A DNA stretch of 62,090 nucleotides from Lachnospiraceae bacterium AD3010 (GCA_000622025.1 JHWU01000021.1:1-62090); one strand, 5' to 3'; positions 33,822 through 41,279 are shown, counted from the first letter of the stretch. Notes: generated from the letters alone by a model not told the origin. Made by a program: numbers and translations.

Positions 33822-34364
33822 ATGATTTATTTTACCGCTGATATGCATTTTGGACACAGAGGCATTATTACGATGCAGAACCGAACATTTGACTCGGTTG
33901 AAGAAATGGATCGTGTGCTTCTTCAGAATTACAATGCGGTTGTTCATAAAGACGATAATGTATATATCTTGGGCGATATCTGCCATCATATGAAGATTGA
34001 GCAGGCAGATGAGCTGATTAAGAAGCTTAACGGAAGGAAGTATCTTATTAAAGGAAATCATGATAAGAACTACGATCCTCGCTTATTTGCGGATATCCAA
34101 GATTTTATGACCGTTTCTGTAAATGGCCAGTATTGTGCACTGATGCATTACCCGATGTTGTCATGGCCAAAGAAGAATAGCGGGAGTATCCAGCTGCATG
34201 GTCATATTCATGCACGGATGGATTATAACGAAGAAAATAGAGCGGAAGGCATTAGAAGATATGATGTTGGTGTGGATGCCAATAATTTCTTTCCGGTTTC
34301 CGCAAAACAGATAATAGATTTTTTCGGGAGGCAGGTGGAAACGGATGATACAGACATTATATGA
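33822..34364 (+). CDS. Metallophosphoesterase (small, YfcE-like)
   Basis: A 180-residue calcineurin-like phosphoesterase with full metal motifs: FTADMHFGHRG (DxH), YILGDICHH (GDxxH-like), IKGNHDKNYD (GNHD), LMHYPML (H) and QLHGHIHARM (GHxH). It hydrolyses phosphomono- or diesters with two metals. It opens the region of tRNA and RNA-repair-like genes. Four-base overlap (ATGA) with the next gene. Confidence 0.85.
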   Translation: MIYFTADMHFGHRGIITMQNRTFDSVEEMDRVLLQNYNAVVHKDDNVYILGDICHHMKIEQADELIKKLNGRKYLIKGNHDKNYDPRLFADIQDFMTVSVNGQYCALMHYPMLSWPKKNSGSIQLHGHIHARMDYNEENRAEGIRRYDVGVDANNFFPVSAKQIIDFFGRQVETDDTDII

Positions 34365-34669
34365 GCCGTTTCGGCATTGGTCGGAGGGCGGCTCGGTATT
34401 TATACTATCGGATCGCTTTAAAAGAATATAGCGTAACTTATGAGGCAAAAAAAGAAGCTGAAAAAATACTAAAAGAGACAAGGGACATGCTTAGCGAGTC
34501 AATAAACGAAAAATGCCGTCGATTAACGCTGGAAGATGAATATCGTAAGATAATATCCGATCCATACATACAGGAGTATTTAGAGTACAAAAAATGCATT
34601 GGATCGCATAACTTGGACCGAGAGCAAGAGATTGACTACCGTGAGATTGATATCGGAGATATGGATTAG
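34361..34669 (+). CDS. Hypothetical protein (102 aa)
   Basis: Basic, helical: MSRFGIGRRAARYLYYRIAL, KEAEKILKETRDMLSESINE and acidic tail DYREIDIGDMD. Coupled to the phosphoesterase by ATGA. No domain known. Confidence 0.6.
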   Translation: MSRFGIGRRAARYLYYRIALKEYSVTYEAKKEAEKILKETRDMLSESINEKCRRLTLEDEYRKIISDPYIQEYLEYKKCIGSHNLDREQEIDYREIDIGDMD

Positions 34670-34692
34670 AAGAAAAAAATTATAAAAAACTA

Positions 34693-34721
34693 TTGACACA
34701 GATTTTTGGATGAAGTATATT
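34693..34721 (+). promoter_or_regulatory. Strong sigma-A promoter in front of the tRNA cluster
   Basis: TTGACA (34693-34698), 17-base spacer, TATATT (34716-34721). This is the best consensus promoter in the window and faces the tRNA array. Confidence 0.75.
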
Positions 34722-34727
34722 ATGTTC

Positions 34728-34796
34728 GTAGGAAGTGCCTGTCCTACTTTTTGTGATACCACAAGAAGTAGAAACAGGCATTTTTCATTTTCCGGC
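34728..34796 (+). ncRNA. Short leader RNA ending in a terminator
   Basis: The expected transcript begins near 34728 and soon folds: TGCCTGT...CTACTT-TTGTG/CACAA-AAGTAG...ACAGGCA, followed by TTTTTC. Either a small RNA or an attenuator in front of the tRNA array. Confidence 0.55.
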
Positions 34797-35076
34797 AATA
34801 TAGCCGATATAAAACTTGATGGAAGAAATATAAGAGGTAAAAAGAGTTCGATGTTATCAATGATGTCCAGAAAACAGAATATCCCCGCATTACAGAGCTG
34901 GAACGTACTCCCGTTTACAGGTCTTGTCACCATGCGCGGATTTCTGGGGTCAGAGGGCATATTGGATCGGGCGGACCATGCCGGAAATGAAGCCATTACA
35001 AGGCGAAAAAACCATAGACGATTGCGATATATCCTGGTATAAGTGAGCAGGAGAATAAGAGCAGGCAATTACGCAG

Positions 35077-35118
35077 ACCGTCTATGGAAATGAAAACCAT
35101 AGGCGGTTTTCTTTTTTG
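35077..35118 (+). terminator. Intrinsic terminator upstream of the tRNA array
   Basis: ACCGTCTATGG/CCATAGGCGGT stem, loop AAATGAAAA, then TTTCTTTTTT. Between 34796 and this site no convincing gene is present. Confidence 0.75.
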
Positions 35119-35128
35119 AGCGATAGGT

Positions 35129-35212
35129 CGTCAAGTGCATCTCGTGCTTGCACGAAGATGCATTTGACGGCCAACGGACACTCGTGTAGGGTCGGTCTTC
35201 CCCTACACGAGT
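35129..35212. repeat. Two long hairpins abutting the first tRNA
   Basis: Hairpin 1 (35129-35169) has 18 pairs with one bulge. Hairpin 2 pairs ACTCGTGTAGGG (35180) with CCCTACACGAGT (35201-35212), so its last base is the first base of tRNA-Ile. These may guide 5' processing or be mobile repeats. Confidence 0.6.
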
Positions 35213-35284
35213 GGGATTTAGTTCAGTGGTGAGAGCATCCGTCTGATACGCGGAAAGTCCCCGGTTCGAGTCCGGGAATCTCAA
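35212..35284 (+). tRNA. tRNA-Ile (GAT)
   Basis: Cloverleaf: acceptor TGGGATT/AATCTCA, D-stem GTTC/GAGC, anticodon stem TCCGT/GCGGA with loop CTGATAC, T-arm CCCGG-TTCGAGT-CCGGG. CCA is not encoded, as in all tRNAs of this array. Confidence 0.9.
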
Positions 35285-35289
35285 TTTAG

Positions 35290-35363
35290 TGGGCATCAGC
35301 ACAGGAGGTTCGTGCAGCGGTCTTATAAACCGAAGGACTCCCGTTCGAATCGGGAATGCCCGA
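35290..35363 (+). tRNA. tRNA-Ile (TAT), unusual anticodon
   Basis: Acceptor TGGGCAT/ATGCCCG, D-stem GCAC/GTGC, anticodon loop CTTATAA, T-arm TCCCG-TTCGAAT-CGGGA. Anticodon UAU would read AUA directly; bacteria usually use lysidine-modified CAU instead. The first anticodon-stem pair is G-A. Position 8 is C, not U. Confidence 0.75.
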
Positions 35364-35383
35364 CTCAAAACTGAATATACTAT

Positions 35384-35465
35384 GCGGGCGTATTCGAATG
35401 GAACAGAGGCTTGACTTAGGATCAAGTGATCAAGAAGTTTGTGGGTTCGACTCCCACCGCCCGTA
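35384..35465 (+). tRNA. tRNA-Leu (TAG)
   Basis: Acceptor GCGGGCG/CGCCCGT, anticodon stem CTTGA/TCAAG with loop CTTAGGA, long variable arm (type II), T-arm GTGGG-TTCGACT-CCCAC. Confidence 0.9.
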
Positions 35466-35470
35466 CTTAA

Positions 35471-35542
35471 GCCTACTTAGCTCAGGGGCAGAGCATACGC
35501 CTGTTAAGCGTAGGGTCGGGGTATCGTAATCCTCAGTAGGCG
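35471..35542 (+). tRNA. tRNA-Asn (GTT), divergent T-arm
   Basis: Acceptor GCCTACT/AGTAGGC, D-stem GCTC/GAGC, anticodon stem TACGC/GCGTA with loop CTGTTAA. T-loop is ATCGTAA: A54 and T58 are swapped relative to the usual T54-A58, and the 53-61 pair is T-T. Confidence 0.8.
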
Positions 35543-35545
35543 TAT

Positions 35546-35618
35546 GGGCCAGAAGTCGCAATGGGGTGACACCGGTTTTGCAATCCGGAGATGGCGGGTT
35601 CGATCCCCGTGTGGTCCA
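35546..35618 (+). tRNA. tRNA-Ala (TGC), probable
   Basis: Anticodon stem CCGG/CCGG with loop TTTGCAA. T-arm GCGGG-TTCGATC-CCCGT. With this start the acceptor GGGCCA pairs with TGGTCC and has G3-T70, the alanine identity pair; discriminator A. The acceptor boundary could be one base either way. Confidence 0.7.
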
Positions 35619-35619
35619 C

Positions 35620-35723
35620 TCGGAACAACCGAAAAAACAACAATATCATAAGGCGTGTCGGTAACAGGCACTCCGGCACGCCGCCAACTGTAACAAACGT
35701 TCTTTGACAACTTCATCAATTAT
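35620..35723. other. Spacer with imperfect hairpin inside the tRNA array
   Basis: Contains GGCGTG(T)CGG ... CCG(G)CACGCC (about 35652-35683). It does not fold as a cloverleaf. This is the only gap above 25 bases among the first 14 tRNAs. Confidence 0.45.
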
Positions 35724-35796
35724 GTATCCGTAGTGTAAGAGGCAACATACCGGCTTGCCAAGCCGGAGATTGCGGGATCATGGCCCGTCGGATACT
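35724..35796 (+). tRNA. tRNA-Gly (GCC), divergent T-loop
   Basis: Acceptor GTATCCG/CGGATAC, anticodon stem CCGGC/GCCGG with loop TTGCCAA, T-arm GCGGG-ATCATGG-CCCGT. T-loop has A54 and T58 instead of T54 and A58. Confidence 0.8.
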
Positions 35797-35799
35797 TCT

Positions 35800-35871
35800 G
35801 GGCCGGTAGCTGAGATGGATTAGCGCTTGATTAAAGCTCAAGAGAGGAAAGATCGTTACTTTCCTGGCCCA
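35800..35871 (+). tRNA. tRNA with anticodon AAA by position (Phe?)
   Basis: Acceptor GGGCCGG/CTGGCCC, T8 A9 present, D-stem GCT/AGC, anticodon stem CTTGA/TCAAG with loop TTAAAGC, T-arm GAAAG-ATCGTTA-CTTTC (A54/T58 again). Positional anticodon is AAA (Phe UUU), rare because A34 is normally avoided. Identity is uncertain. Confidence 0.6.
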
Positions 35872-35877
35872 TGTTTT

Positions 35878-35954
35878 CCGGGTGTGGCCAAATTTGGATG
35901 AAGGCTCCTGGTTTGGGTCCAGGAAATGTGCAGGTTCGAATCCTGTCACCCGGA
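35878..35954 (+). tRNA. tRNA-Pro (TGG)
   Basis: Acceptor CCGGGTG/CACCCGG, anticodon stem CCTGG/CCAGG with loop TTTGGGT, T-arm GCAGG-TTCGAAT-CCTGT, discriminator A. Starts with C as tRNA-Pro does. Confidence 0.9.
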
Positions 35955-35958
35955 TGAT

Positions 35959-36030
35959 GTGCGTATGGTGTAGATGGTAACATACCAGTCTTCCAAACTG
36001 GTGTCAGGGGATCGAAGCCCCTTACGCACT
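35959..36030 (+). tRNA. tRNA-Gly (TCC)
   Basis: Acceptor GTGCGTA/TACGCAC, anticodon stem CCAGT/ACTGG with loop CTTCCAA, T-arm AGGGG-ATCGAAG-CCCCT (A54 with A58, as in eukaryotic initiators), discriminator T. Confidence 0.85.
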
Positions 36031-36033
36031 TTT

Positions 36034-36109
36034 GGTTCCTGGGGCTGCAAGGAGTGGCCGCCTGCCTGTCACGCAGGAAAACAGACGGGTTCAATTCCCG
36101 TAGGAGCCG
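36034..36109 (+). tRNA. tRNA-Asp (GTC)
   Basis: Acceptor GGTTCCT/AGGAGCC, anticodon stem CCTGC/GCAGG with loop CTGTCAC, T-arm ACGGG-TTCAATT-CCCGT, discriminator G as required for Asp. Confidence 0.9.
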
Positions 36110-36114
36110 TCAAT

Positions 36115-36187
36115 GCGGATTTAACTCAACTGGTAGAGTGCCACCCTTACAAGATGGAAGTTGGGGATTCGAGTTCCTCAATCCGCA
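36115..36187 (+). tRNA. tRNA-Val (TAC)
   Basis: Acceptor GCGGATT/AATCCGC, D-stem ACTC/GAGT, anticodon loop CTTACAA (one C-A mismatch in the stem), T-arm GGGGA-TTCGAGT-TCCTC. Confidence 0.9.
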
Positions 36188-36190
36188 TAT

Positions 36191-36266
36191 ACCCGATTAG
36201 CTTAATGGAAGAGAGCACCAGGTTACGACCCTGGGTTATGTGAGGGTTCGAATCCCTTGTCGGGTA
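36191..36266 (+). tRNA. tRNA-Arg (ACG)
   Basis: Acceptor ACCCGAT/GTCGGGT, anticodon stem CCAGG/CCTGG with loop TTACGAC, T-arm GAGGG-TTCGAAT-CCCTT. A34 here is the normal substrate of TadA (inosine). Confidence 0.9.
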
Positions 36267-36268
36267 CT

Positions 36269-36341
36269 GTGGCTGTAGCATAACTGGCAGTGCATCGGAT
36301 TGTGGTTCCGAACCGTGGGGGTTCAAATCCCCTCAGCCACC
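36269..36341 (+). tRNA. tRNA-His (GTG), no encoded G-1
   Basis: Acceptor GTGGCTG/CAGCCAC with discriminator C73, anticodon stem TCGGA/TCCGA with loop TTGTGGT. The base before position 1 is T, so the G-1 usually encoded in bacteria is missing from the gene. Confidence 0.85.
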
Positions 36342-36346
36342 TTGAT

Positions 36347-36419
36347 GCTGGTGTAGCTCAGCAGGAAGAGCGCCTGCCTTGTAAGCAGGATGTCATGGGT
36401 TCGAGGCCTGTCTCCAGCA
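36347..36419 (+). tRNA. tRNA-Thr (TGT)
   Basis: Acceptor GCTGGTG/CTCCAGC (one T-T mismatch), anticodon stem CCTGC/GCAGG with loop CTTGTAA, T-arm ATGGG-TTCGAGG-CCTGT, discriminator A. Confidence 0.85.
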
Positions 36420-36443
36420 CTGAAAAAGAGAGGAGAGTATGAA

Positions 36444-36935
36444 GTGTATAAGAGCGCAACATACGGAGATCTGGAAATAACGCAAATTCCAGAGAAGATC
36501 CGTGAATACTACGAGAGGATGAAGCATTATGACACACCCTTTCAAATGACTGTAGGAACAGACAGTCAGAACTTCGATACACTCAAGGTGGTAAATGTAA
36601 TAGCTGTAATCTGTGAGGGACACGGCGGGATCTTCTTTTATGAGGTCACAAGACTCCCAAGAACAAATGATGTGAGGCAGAAGCTTACTACAGAGACCAA
36701 CGAAAGCCTGCAGGCCACACTGAAGCTCACGGAAATCATGGAGAATGAAGAGTATAAGGAACTTCGTGAGAACCTTCAGATATCCATTCATATAGATGCA
36801 GGATGGAGTCCAAACGGAAAGACGAAGGAACTGATACCTGGCCTTGTTGGATGGATCAAAGCCTGTGGATATGACTGCGAAGTGAAGCCCGATGCTTTTG
36901 TGGCAAGCACGATAGCAGACAAAATTTCAAAGTAA
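36444..36935 (+). CDS. YkuK-family RNase H-like protein
   Basis: A 163-residue member of the YkuK/DUF458 family: MTVGTDSQNFDTLKVVNVIA and IHIDAGWSPNGKTKELIPGL carry the acidic residues of the RNase H-like fold, and VKPDAFVASTIADKISK is the conserved C-terminus. It starts with GTG after AGAGGAGAGTATGAA, 24 bases behind tRNA-Thr(TGT), and the next tRNA follows 21 bases after its stop, so it is embedded in the tRNA array. The family is thought to act on RNA or DNA, but the activity is not established. Confidence 0.8.
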   Translation: MYKSATYGDLEITQIPEKIREYYERMKHYDTPFQMTVGTDSQNFDTLKVVNVIAVICEGHGGIFFYEVTRLPRTNDVRQKLTTETNESLQATLKLTEIMENEEYKELRENLQISIHIDAGWSPNGKTKELIPGLVGWIKACGYDCEVKPDAFVASTIADKISK

Positions 36936-36956
36936 TGCCCGGTATTTCCGGGTTAT

Positions 36957-37027
36957 GCCGATGTAGTTCAATGGCAGAACGCTGGCTTCGTAACCCAGTA
37001 ATGATGATTCGATTTCATCTATCGGCA
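36957..37027 (+). tRNA. tRNA-Thr (CGT)
   Basis: Acceptor GCCGATG/TATCGGC, D-stem GTTC/GAAC, anticodon stem CTGG/CCAG with loop TTCGTAA (C-C at the closing pair), T-arm GATGA-TTCGATT-TCATC, discriminator A. Confidence 0.8.
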
Positions 37028-37130
37028 CTTGCGGGAGAGTGGAACGGAATGACCATACAACAGTTATATCGTCCTTATGATACATATAATCGTCAAATAT
37101 TTGATTTAAGACTTCTTTAGTTAATTCCAT
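37028..37130 (-). pseudogene. Broken gene start abutting tRNA-Thr
   Basis: Minus strand: a GGAGATAAT ribosome binding site precedes MELTKEVLNQIFDDYMYHKD, which reads about 34 codons and then enters tRNA-Thr(CGT). It looks like the 5' end of a gene cut off when the tRNA was inserted. Family unknown. Confidence 0.35.
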
Positions 37131-37437
37131 ATTATCTCCATTTCTGATTATACCGTGGTTTATGAAAATTCGATAAGGTTGTGTGGATTAAATAGGCATG
37201 AAAAACCCCTCAAATTATTATATTATGGGAGGGTTTATCTGTCATTGAACTAGCAGTTTAAACGATACCTAAACTTAAAGTGATGTTATTGCAGATGAAA
37301 GGGCATTACAGATGTCAACTTAAGGTTTTCAACTGCAAAGTTAATGACAAAGCCGTTTTCCGCATATAGAATTATATTGTTATAAGATCTTGCTGTTTAG
37401 TGAGGGTTTTGTTTTATGTAAGGAGTAACATAGGCGA
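37131..37437. other. Intergenic region with one hairpin
   Basis: About 300 bases. AAACCCCTC ... GAGGGTTT (about 37204-37238) is a terminator-like inverted repeat. No gene found. Confidence 0.4.
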
Positions 37438-38652
37438 ATGTTAAAGATAATCATAATACTGATGTTTATATTAATGAAAGGATTCGAGTTCACGGTTGAA
37501 AGGGTAAATCACATATGTCAGGGAAAGGAACTCCCGGAGAATGTCAAAGATGTTTATGACGCTGATGAATATGATAAATGGCGTAACTATGAAAATGACA
37601 GCGAGAAATTCAGCATCATTTCGGAGGTGGTGTCAATAGCATTTTCCCTGATCCTGTTGGTGACAAACGCATACGCCTGGATGTTCAGGATGCTGCCGGG
37701 ATTCAATGAATACATTCAAAGTCTTATTGTAATTTTGGCATTATCTGTGATGACGACAATTATCAGTGTGCCATTCAAGTATTATGATACATTTGTCATC
37801 GAGGAAAAATACGGAATGAATAAGACCACTCGAACTACATTCTGGCTGGATGTACTGAAGGAATTCATTATATCGATCATTATTGTATTTCTGTTTACGG
37901 CTATAGTGATGTTCTTATTTGATACCTTTGGCAATACTGCGATCATACTGGCTACCGTGGTAATGCTCGTGATATCTCTTGTACTGGCTCTTATTATTAT
38001 TCCGCTCATGTGGATCTTTAACAAATTCACACCGCTTGAGGATGGTGAACTTAAGGACAAACTCATCGGCCTTTGCGAGAAATACGGACTGAAGGTTAAA
38101 AAGATAGTGGTAAAGGATGCCAGCAGGAGAACTACGAAATCCAATGCATTTTGTACCGGCCTTGGGAAATTCAAGACTATATCACTTGATGATAACCTTG
38201 TGAATAACTTTGAAGATGATGAAATTGTAGCTGTATTTGCACATGAGTTTGCCCATGCCCGGTATAAGCACATTATTAAATCTCTTCCATTTTCGCTTTT
38301 TCGGACGCTCATAACCTTTGCAGTTCTGGGCCTGTTATTAAACTATTCGGGATTATGCACGGCGTTTGGATTTGACGGGGTGAACTACTTTTTTGCCCTC
38401 CAGCTGCTTTCTATTATTTCCTGGCCGCTTACAAAGCTCCTTGATATAGTATCCAACTATATCTCCAGAAAACACGAGTATCAGGCAGATGCTTTTGCGG
38501 CTAAAGAAGGCTACGGAGACAAGCTTATCGCAGCGTTGAAGAGACTAAGCAAAGAAGCCCTGTCGGATATAAATCCACATCCGGTAAAGGTGGTGCTGGA
38601 TTATTCACACCCAACCTTGTCTCAGAGGATAACCGCAATAGAGGGGATATAA
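37438..38652 (+). CDS. M48-family CaaX-protease-like metallopeptidase
   Basis: A 404-residue integral membrane peptidase. The zinc motif AVFAHEFAHARYKHI (HExxH) lies near residue 267, with the third ligand in RKHEYQADAFAAKEGYGD (ExxxD). Several hydrophobic segments precede and follow it (FSIISEVVSIAFSLILLVTN, FIISIIIVFLFTAIVMFLFD, ATVVMLVISLVLALIIIPLM). The length and arrangement resemble Ste24-type CaaX prenyl proteases more than HtpX. Its role may be membrane protein quality control. Followed by a phosphoesterase with a one-base gap. Confidence 0.85.
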   Translation: MLKIIIILMFILMKGFEFTVERVNHICQGKELPENVKDVYDADEYDKWRNYENDSEKFSIISEVVSIAFSLILLVTNAYAWMFRMLPGFNEYIQSLIVILALSVMTTIISVPFKYYDTFVIEEKYGMNKTTRTTFWLDVLKEFIISIIIVFLFTAIVMFLFDTFGNTAIILATVVMLVISLVLALIIIPLMWIFNKFTPLEDGELKDKLIGLCEKYGLKVKKIVVKDASRRTTKSNAFCTGLGKFKTISLDDNLVNNFEDDEIVAVFAHEFAHARYKHIIKSLPFSLFRTLITFAVLGLLLNYSGLCTAFGFDGVNYFFALQLLSIISWPLTKLLDIVSNYISRKHEYQADAFAAKEGYGDKLIAALKRLSKEALSDINPHPVKVVLDYSHPTLSQRITAIEGI

Positions 38653-38653
38653 A

Positions 38654-39436
38654 ATGGCTACATACGTTGTATCAGACCTGCACGGGCAGTATGAGGCGTT
38701 TGAAGCTGGTCTGAAGAAAATAGAATTCAATGGTAAAGACGAACTTTATGTGATCGGTGATGCCATAGACAGGGGCAGCGGAGGCATAAAGATCCTGCAG
38801 CATGTGAAGCAGGAGAAGAACATGGATCTCATTATTGGGAATCATGAGTTCATGATGCTTAATGCCGTGGATCCAAATGGAAAGCCTGAGTGCAACGGGC
38901 AGGATGATGTACTGTGGCTATATTATAACGGCGGCAATGCGACATTTGCTGAGTATAAGAAGCTGCACGGACAGACAAGGAAATCCCTGCTTCTTTGGCT
39001 AAACAGAAGATACCTTATAAAAACTCTTGAGGTAAACGGGAAGAAGTTCTGTCTCACTCACTCATATTATGCCGAGGAGTGTGAGAATAAGCAGTATTTC
39101 GAGTTAAGCTATAGGGATGTCTGGCATATTGTATGGAAGTCTCAATTCCGGCATGATGCAGAAACCCGGGGGTTTGATATTTATAAGGATTATGATTATA
39201 CCTTCATCACGGGACATGTGCCGGTGATGTCAATAATGCGTGATTATAATAAACCAGACTTCAATGAACTCAGGATATATGAGAAGGGAAACCTTATAGA
39301 TATAGACGGGGCCTGTGGGCTTGGGTATCACCCAGGCCTGCATAACGGGGCATTGTTCCTGAGACTGGATGATATGAAGGTGTTCCCGGTATTGCTTGAA
39401 AGTATCGAGAAAGAAAAGGAAAAAATAGATGAGTGA
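38654..39436 (+). CDS. Calcineurin-like (PPP-type) phosphatase
   Basis: A 260-residue protein: VVSDLHGQYEAFEAGL (DxH), VIGDAIDRGSGGI (GDxxDRG, the PPP signature), LIIGNHEFMML (GNHE), LTHSYY and FITGHVPVMS. PPP-type prokaryotic members include Ser/Thr phosphatases and the phosphatase half of Pnkp-type RNA-end healing enzymes. The RNA ligase gene overlaps its end by eight bases, which favours a role in healing RNA termini. Confidence 0.8.
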   Translation: MATYVVSDLHGQYEAFEAGLKKIEFNGKDELYVIGDAIDRGSGGIKILQHVKQEKNMDLIIGNHEFMMLNAVDPNGKPECNGQDDVLWLYYNGGNATFAEYKKLHGQTRKSLLLWLNRRYLIKTLEVNGKKFCLTHSYYAEECENKQYFELSYRDVWHIVWKSQFRHDAETRGFDIYKDYDYTFITGHVPVMSIMRDYNKPDFNELRIYEKGNLIDIDGACGLGYHPGLHNGALFLRLDDMKVFPVLLESIEKEKEKIDE

Positions 39437-40520
39437 AGAAAAATATACAACAGGATTGTCAAAACCTGAGGACGGCAGTACGACTACAAAAGTGAATGTA
39501 TTTGATCCTGCTGTGCGTCAGATCAGATGTATAGAGAAGACGCACGATTATCTTGGAAATGGGAATCCGATAACCGAAGAAGAACTTGAGATTGGAAAGT
39601 TATATACATTTGTTGGCGGTTCTGCAGGGAGTTATGGGAGTATGGTCTATCTTAAGGAACTGCCGTCCCGATATGGATATCAGTCGTACCTGTTTGAAGA
39701 GCTTGAACCATATGACGAGACGGTTTTAATGCAGGAACAGAAGAAGTGGCTCTTTTCAGCACTTGAAAAGAGTCAGGAAAGCATACGTAACGGTAAATGC
39801 ATTCCTGCGGATGAGGCTTTTGAAAAACTGAGGGCAAAGATAGAATCTTTTGAAAATGAAGAGGAGAAAAAATACTGTGGCTCAAGGATACTGTATTTTA
39901 TCAGGAATAATCCGGACAACTGGGAAGAGGAACTGAACAGGCGTCAGATAAGGACAATCCATAACGGAAACAGGGTATGTTTCAAATACGGAATAGAAGC
40001 TGATTTTTCTGATCCTCTTGTTTGCGAAGCGAGAGGAATTATAATCGACATTGTCCATCAGGATGTCTTATGCAGGCCTTTTGATAAGTTTTTCAATGTT
40101 CAGGAACAATATGCAGCTGATATAGATTGGAATTCGGCCAGAGTACTTGAAAAGATCGATGGCTCGCTAATAAAACTGTATTGGTATAACGGTGAATGGG
40201 TATTTGCAACCAGTTCCACCTGTGATGCTGCAGAAGCGTCTGTTGATGGGTATAAGGACATTACTTACAGAGATGTTATTGCCAGAGCCGATAACTATGG
40301 TAAGATCCCGTTTGATGAACTCCATAAAGATACTACATATCTATTCGAACTCGTATCCCCGCTGACACAGGTTGTGATCAAGTATGATATCACCACTCTT
40401 TATTACCTTGCTGCCAGAGATAATATGACAGGAGAGGAAGTAGACGATGAACTCGAGGGATTCAAGAGACCAAAGAGTTTCACGCTCAGATCAGTAGATG
40501 AATGCATCAATGCGGCCATA
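39429..40520 (+). pseudogene. T4 Rnl1-like RNA ligase, C-terminus truncated
   Basis: The adenylation motif I is present (VLEKIDGSLIKLYWYNGEWV, KxDGS) with VCEARGIIIDIVHQDVLCRP and KFFNVQEQYAADIDWNSARV upstream and the downstream EL.SP motif (YLFELVSPLTQVVIKYDITT). About 80-180 N-terminal residues are extra. Around VDECINAA the frame leaves the family and ends at GEN 40580; the C-terminal motif V lysines are missing because of a fusion with the ATP-grasp gene. Enzymatic competence is uncertain. The family seals broken tRNA or RNA ends using ATP. Confidence 0.75.
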
Positions 40521-40903
40521 CTACTGACGAAGAGTTTTATAAAGCAATGGAACTCTTCTATAAATACCGGGGAGAATTGATATCCGGTGGGTTATGCTTT
40601 AAGGAATATGTAGATCTGAAAATCTATGGGGATAAAACTAATGAATACAGGGTATTCTATATTGCGAATGAAGTTGCCACTATATGTCGAAATTCTCTTC
40701 AACCGAATTATACTGTTGAACCTCCCCGGGATATGATTGAAAATTACAAGGATCTGCCATCAGTATTCTATACACTTGACTATGCAGAGCTTGCGGATGG
40801 AAGCTGGAAGATCCTTGAAGCAGGAGATGGTAGTGTTTCCGGTCCTTCAGAGGGACAGGATCTTGAAGCGTTTTATAGAGCACTATATCAATGTTTAAAT
40901 TGA
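40521..40903 (+). pseudogene. ATP-grasp domain (R2K-type), C-terminal fragment
   Basis: The frame TTDEEFYKAMELFYKYRGEL continues through FKEYVDLKIYGDKTNEYRVF, SVFYTLDYAELADGSWKILE and AGDGSVSGPSEGQDLEAFYR, matching the C-terminal half of R2K-clade ATP-grasp proteins (Asp, Glu and Gly of the metal-nucleotide site). The N-terminal half is absent. It overlaps the RNA ligase end in another frame, so a deletion has joined the 3' part of this gene to the 5' part of the ligase gene. Confidence 0.7.
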
Positions 40904-40931
40904 TCTGGAAACCGGAATAAAAACAAAGGAT

Positions 40932-41279
40932 GTGATACTTTTGGTCGATATGAAGAAAGAAGTTAAAATACAATTTGATTATCTGAATGGTCCCATCTGG
41001 AAAGATAAGGTGAATGCAAATACAGGAAAATTAATAACGGGTATTCCTTGTATTGATAATGATCAGGAATTACAGTCATTAAACGATGAGGCCTTAGGGA
41101 TGTTTGCATCATTATATTCATTAAACAATGGAGACGAAAGCTGCCGATTTGACAGAGATAAGTATTGCCAGATTAAACCTCAGTTACTCGTTATAGTTGA
41201 GAGAATTATAAGCAGATTACAAATCATAAATGATGGCTCCTTTGTTATCGTTGATAAAACACTGGACACTTTATTATAG
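40932..41279 (+). CDS. Hypothetical protein (115 aa)
   Basis: MILLVDMKKEVKIQFDYLNG through PCIDNDQELQSLNDEALGMF to LVIVERIISRLQIINDGSFV. Soluble, mixed helix and strand. A second possible start is ATG 40950. No family recognised. Confidence 0.55.
   Translation: MILLVDMKKEVKIQFDYLNGPIWKDKVNANTGKLITGIPCIDNDQELQSLNDEALGMFASLYSLNNGDESCRFDRDKYCQIKPQLLVIVERIISRLQIINDGSFVIVDKTLDTLL

Noticed and set aside
34710-35042. 110-codon rightward frame before the tRNA array
   Set aside because: It spans the promoter's transcription start and the attenuator hairpin, has no recognised similarity and no ribosome binding site at its first ATG.
35652-35683. Hairpin considered as a sixteenth tRNA
   Set aside because: No anticodon or T-arm can be formed.
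35200-36420. CRISPR-like regularity in the tRNA array region
   Set aside because: Repetition comes from tRNA T-arms and acceptor stems; no identical repeats with spacers are present here or elsewhere in the window.
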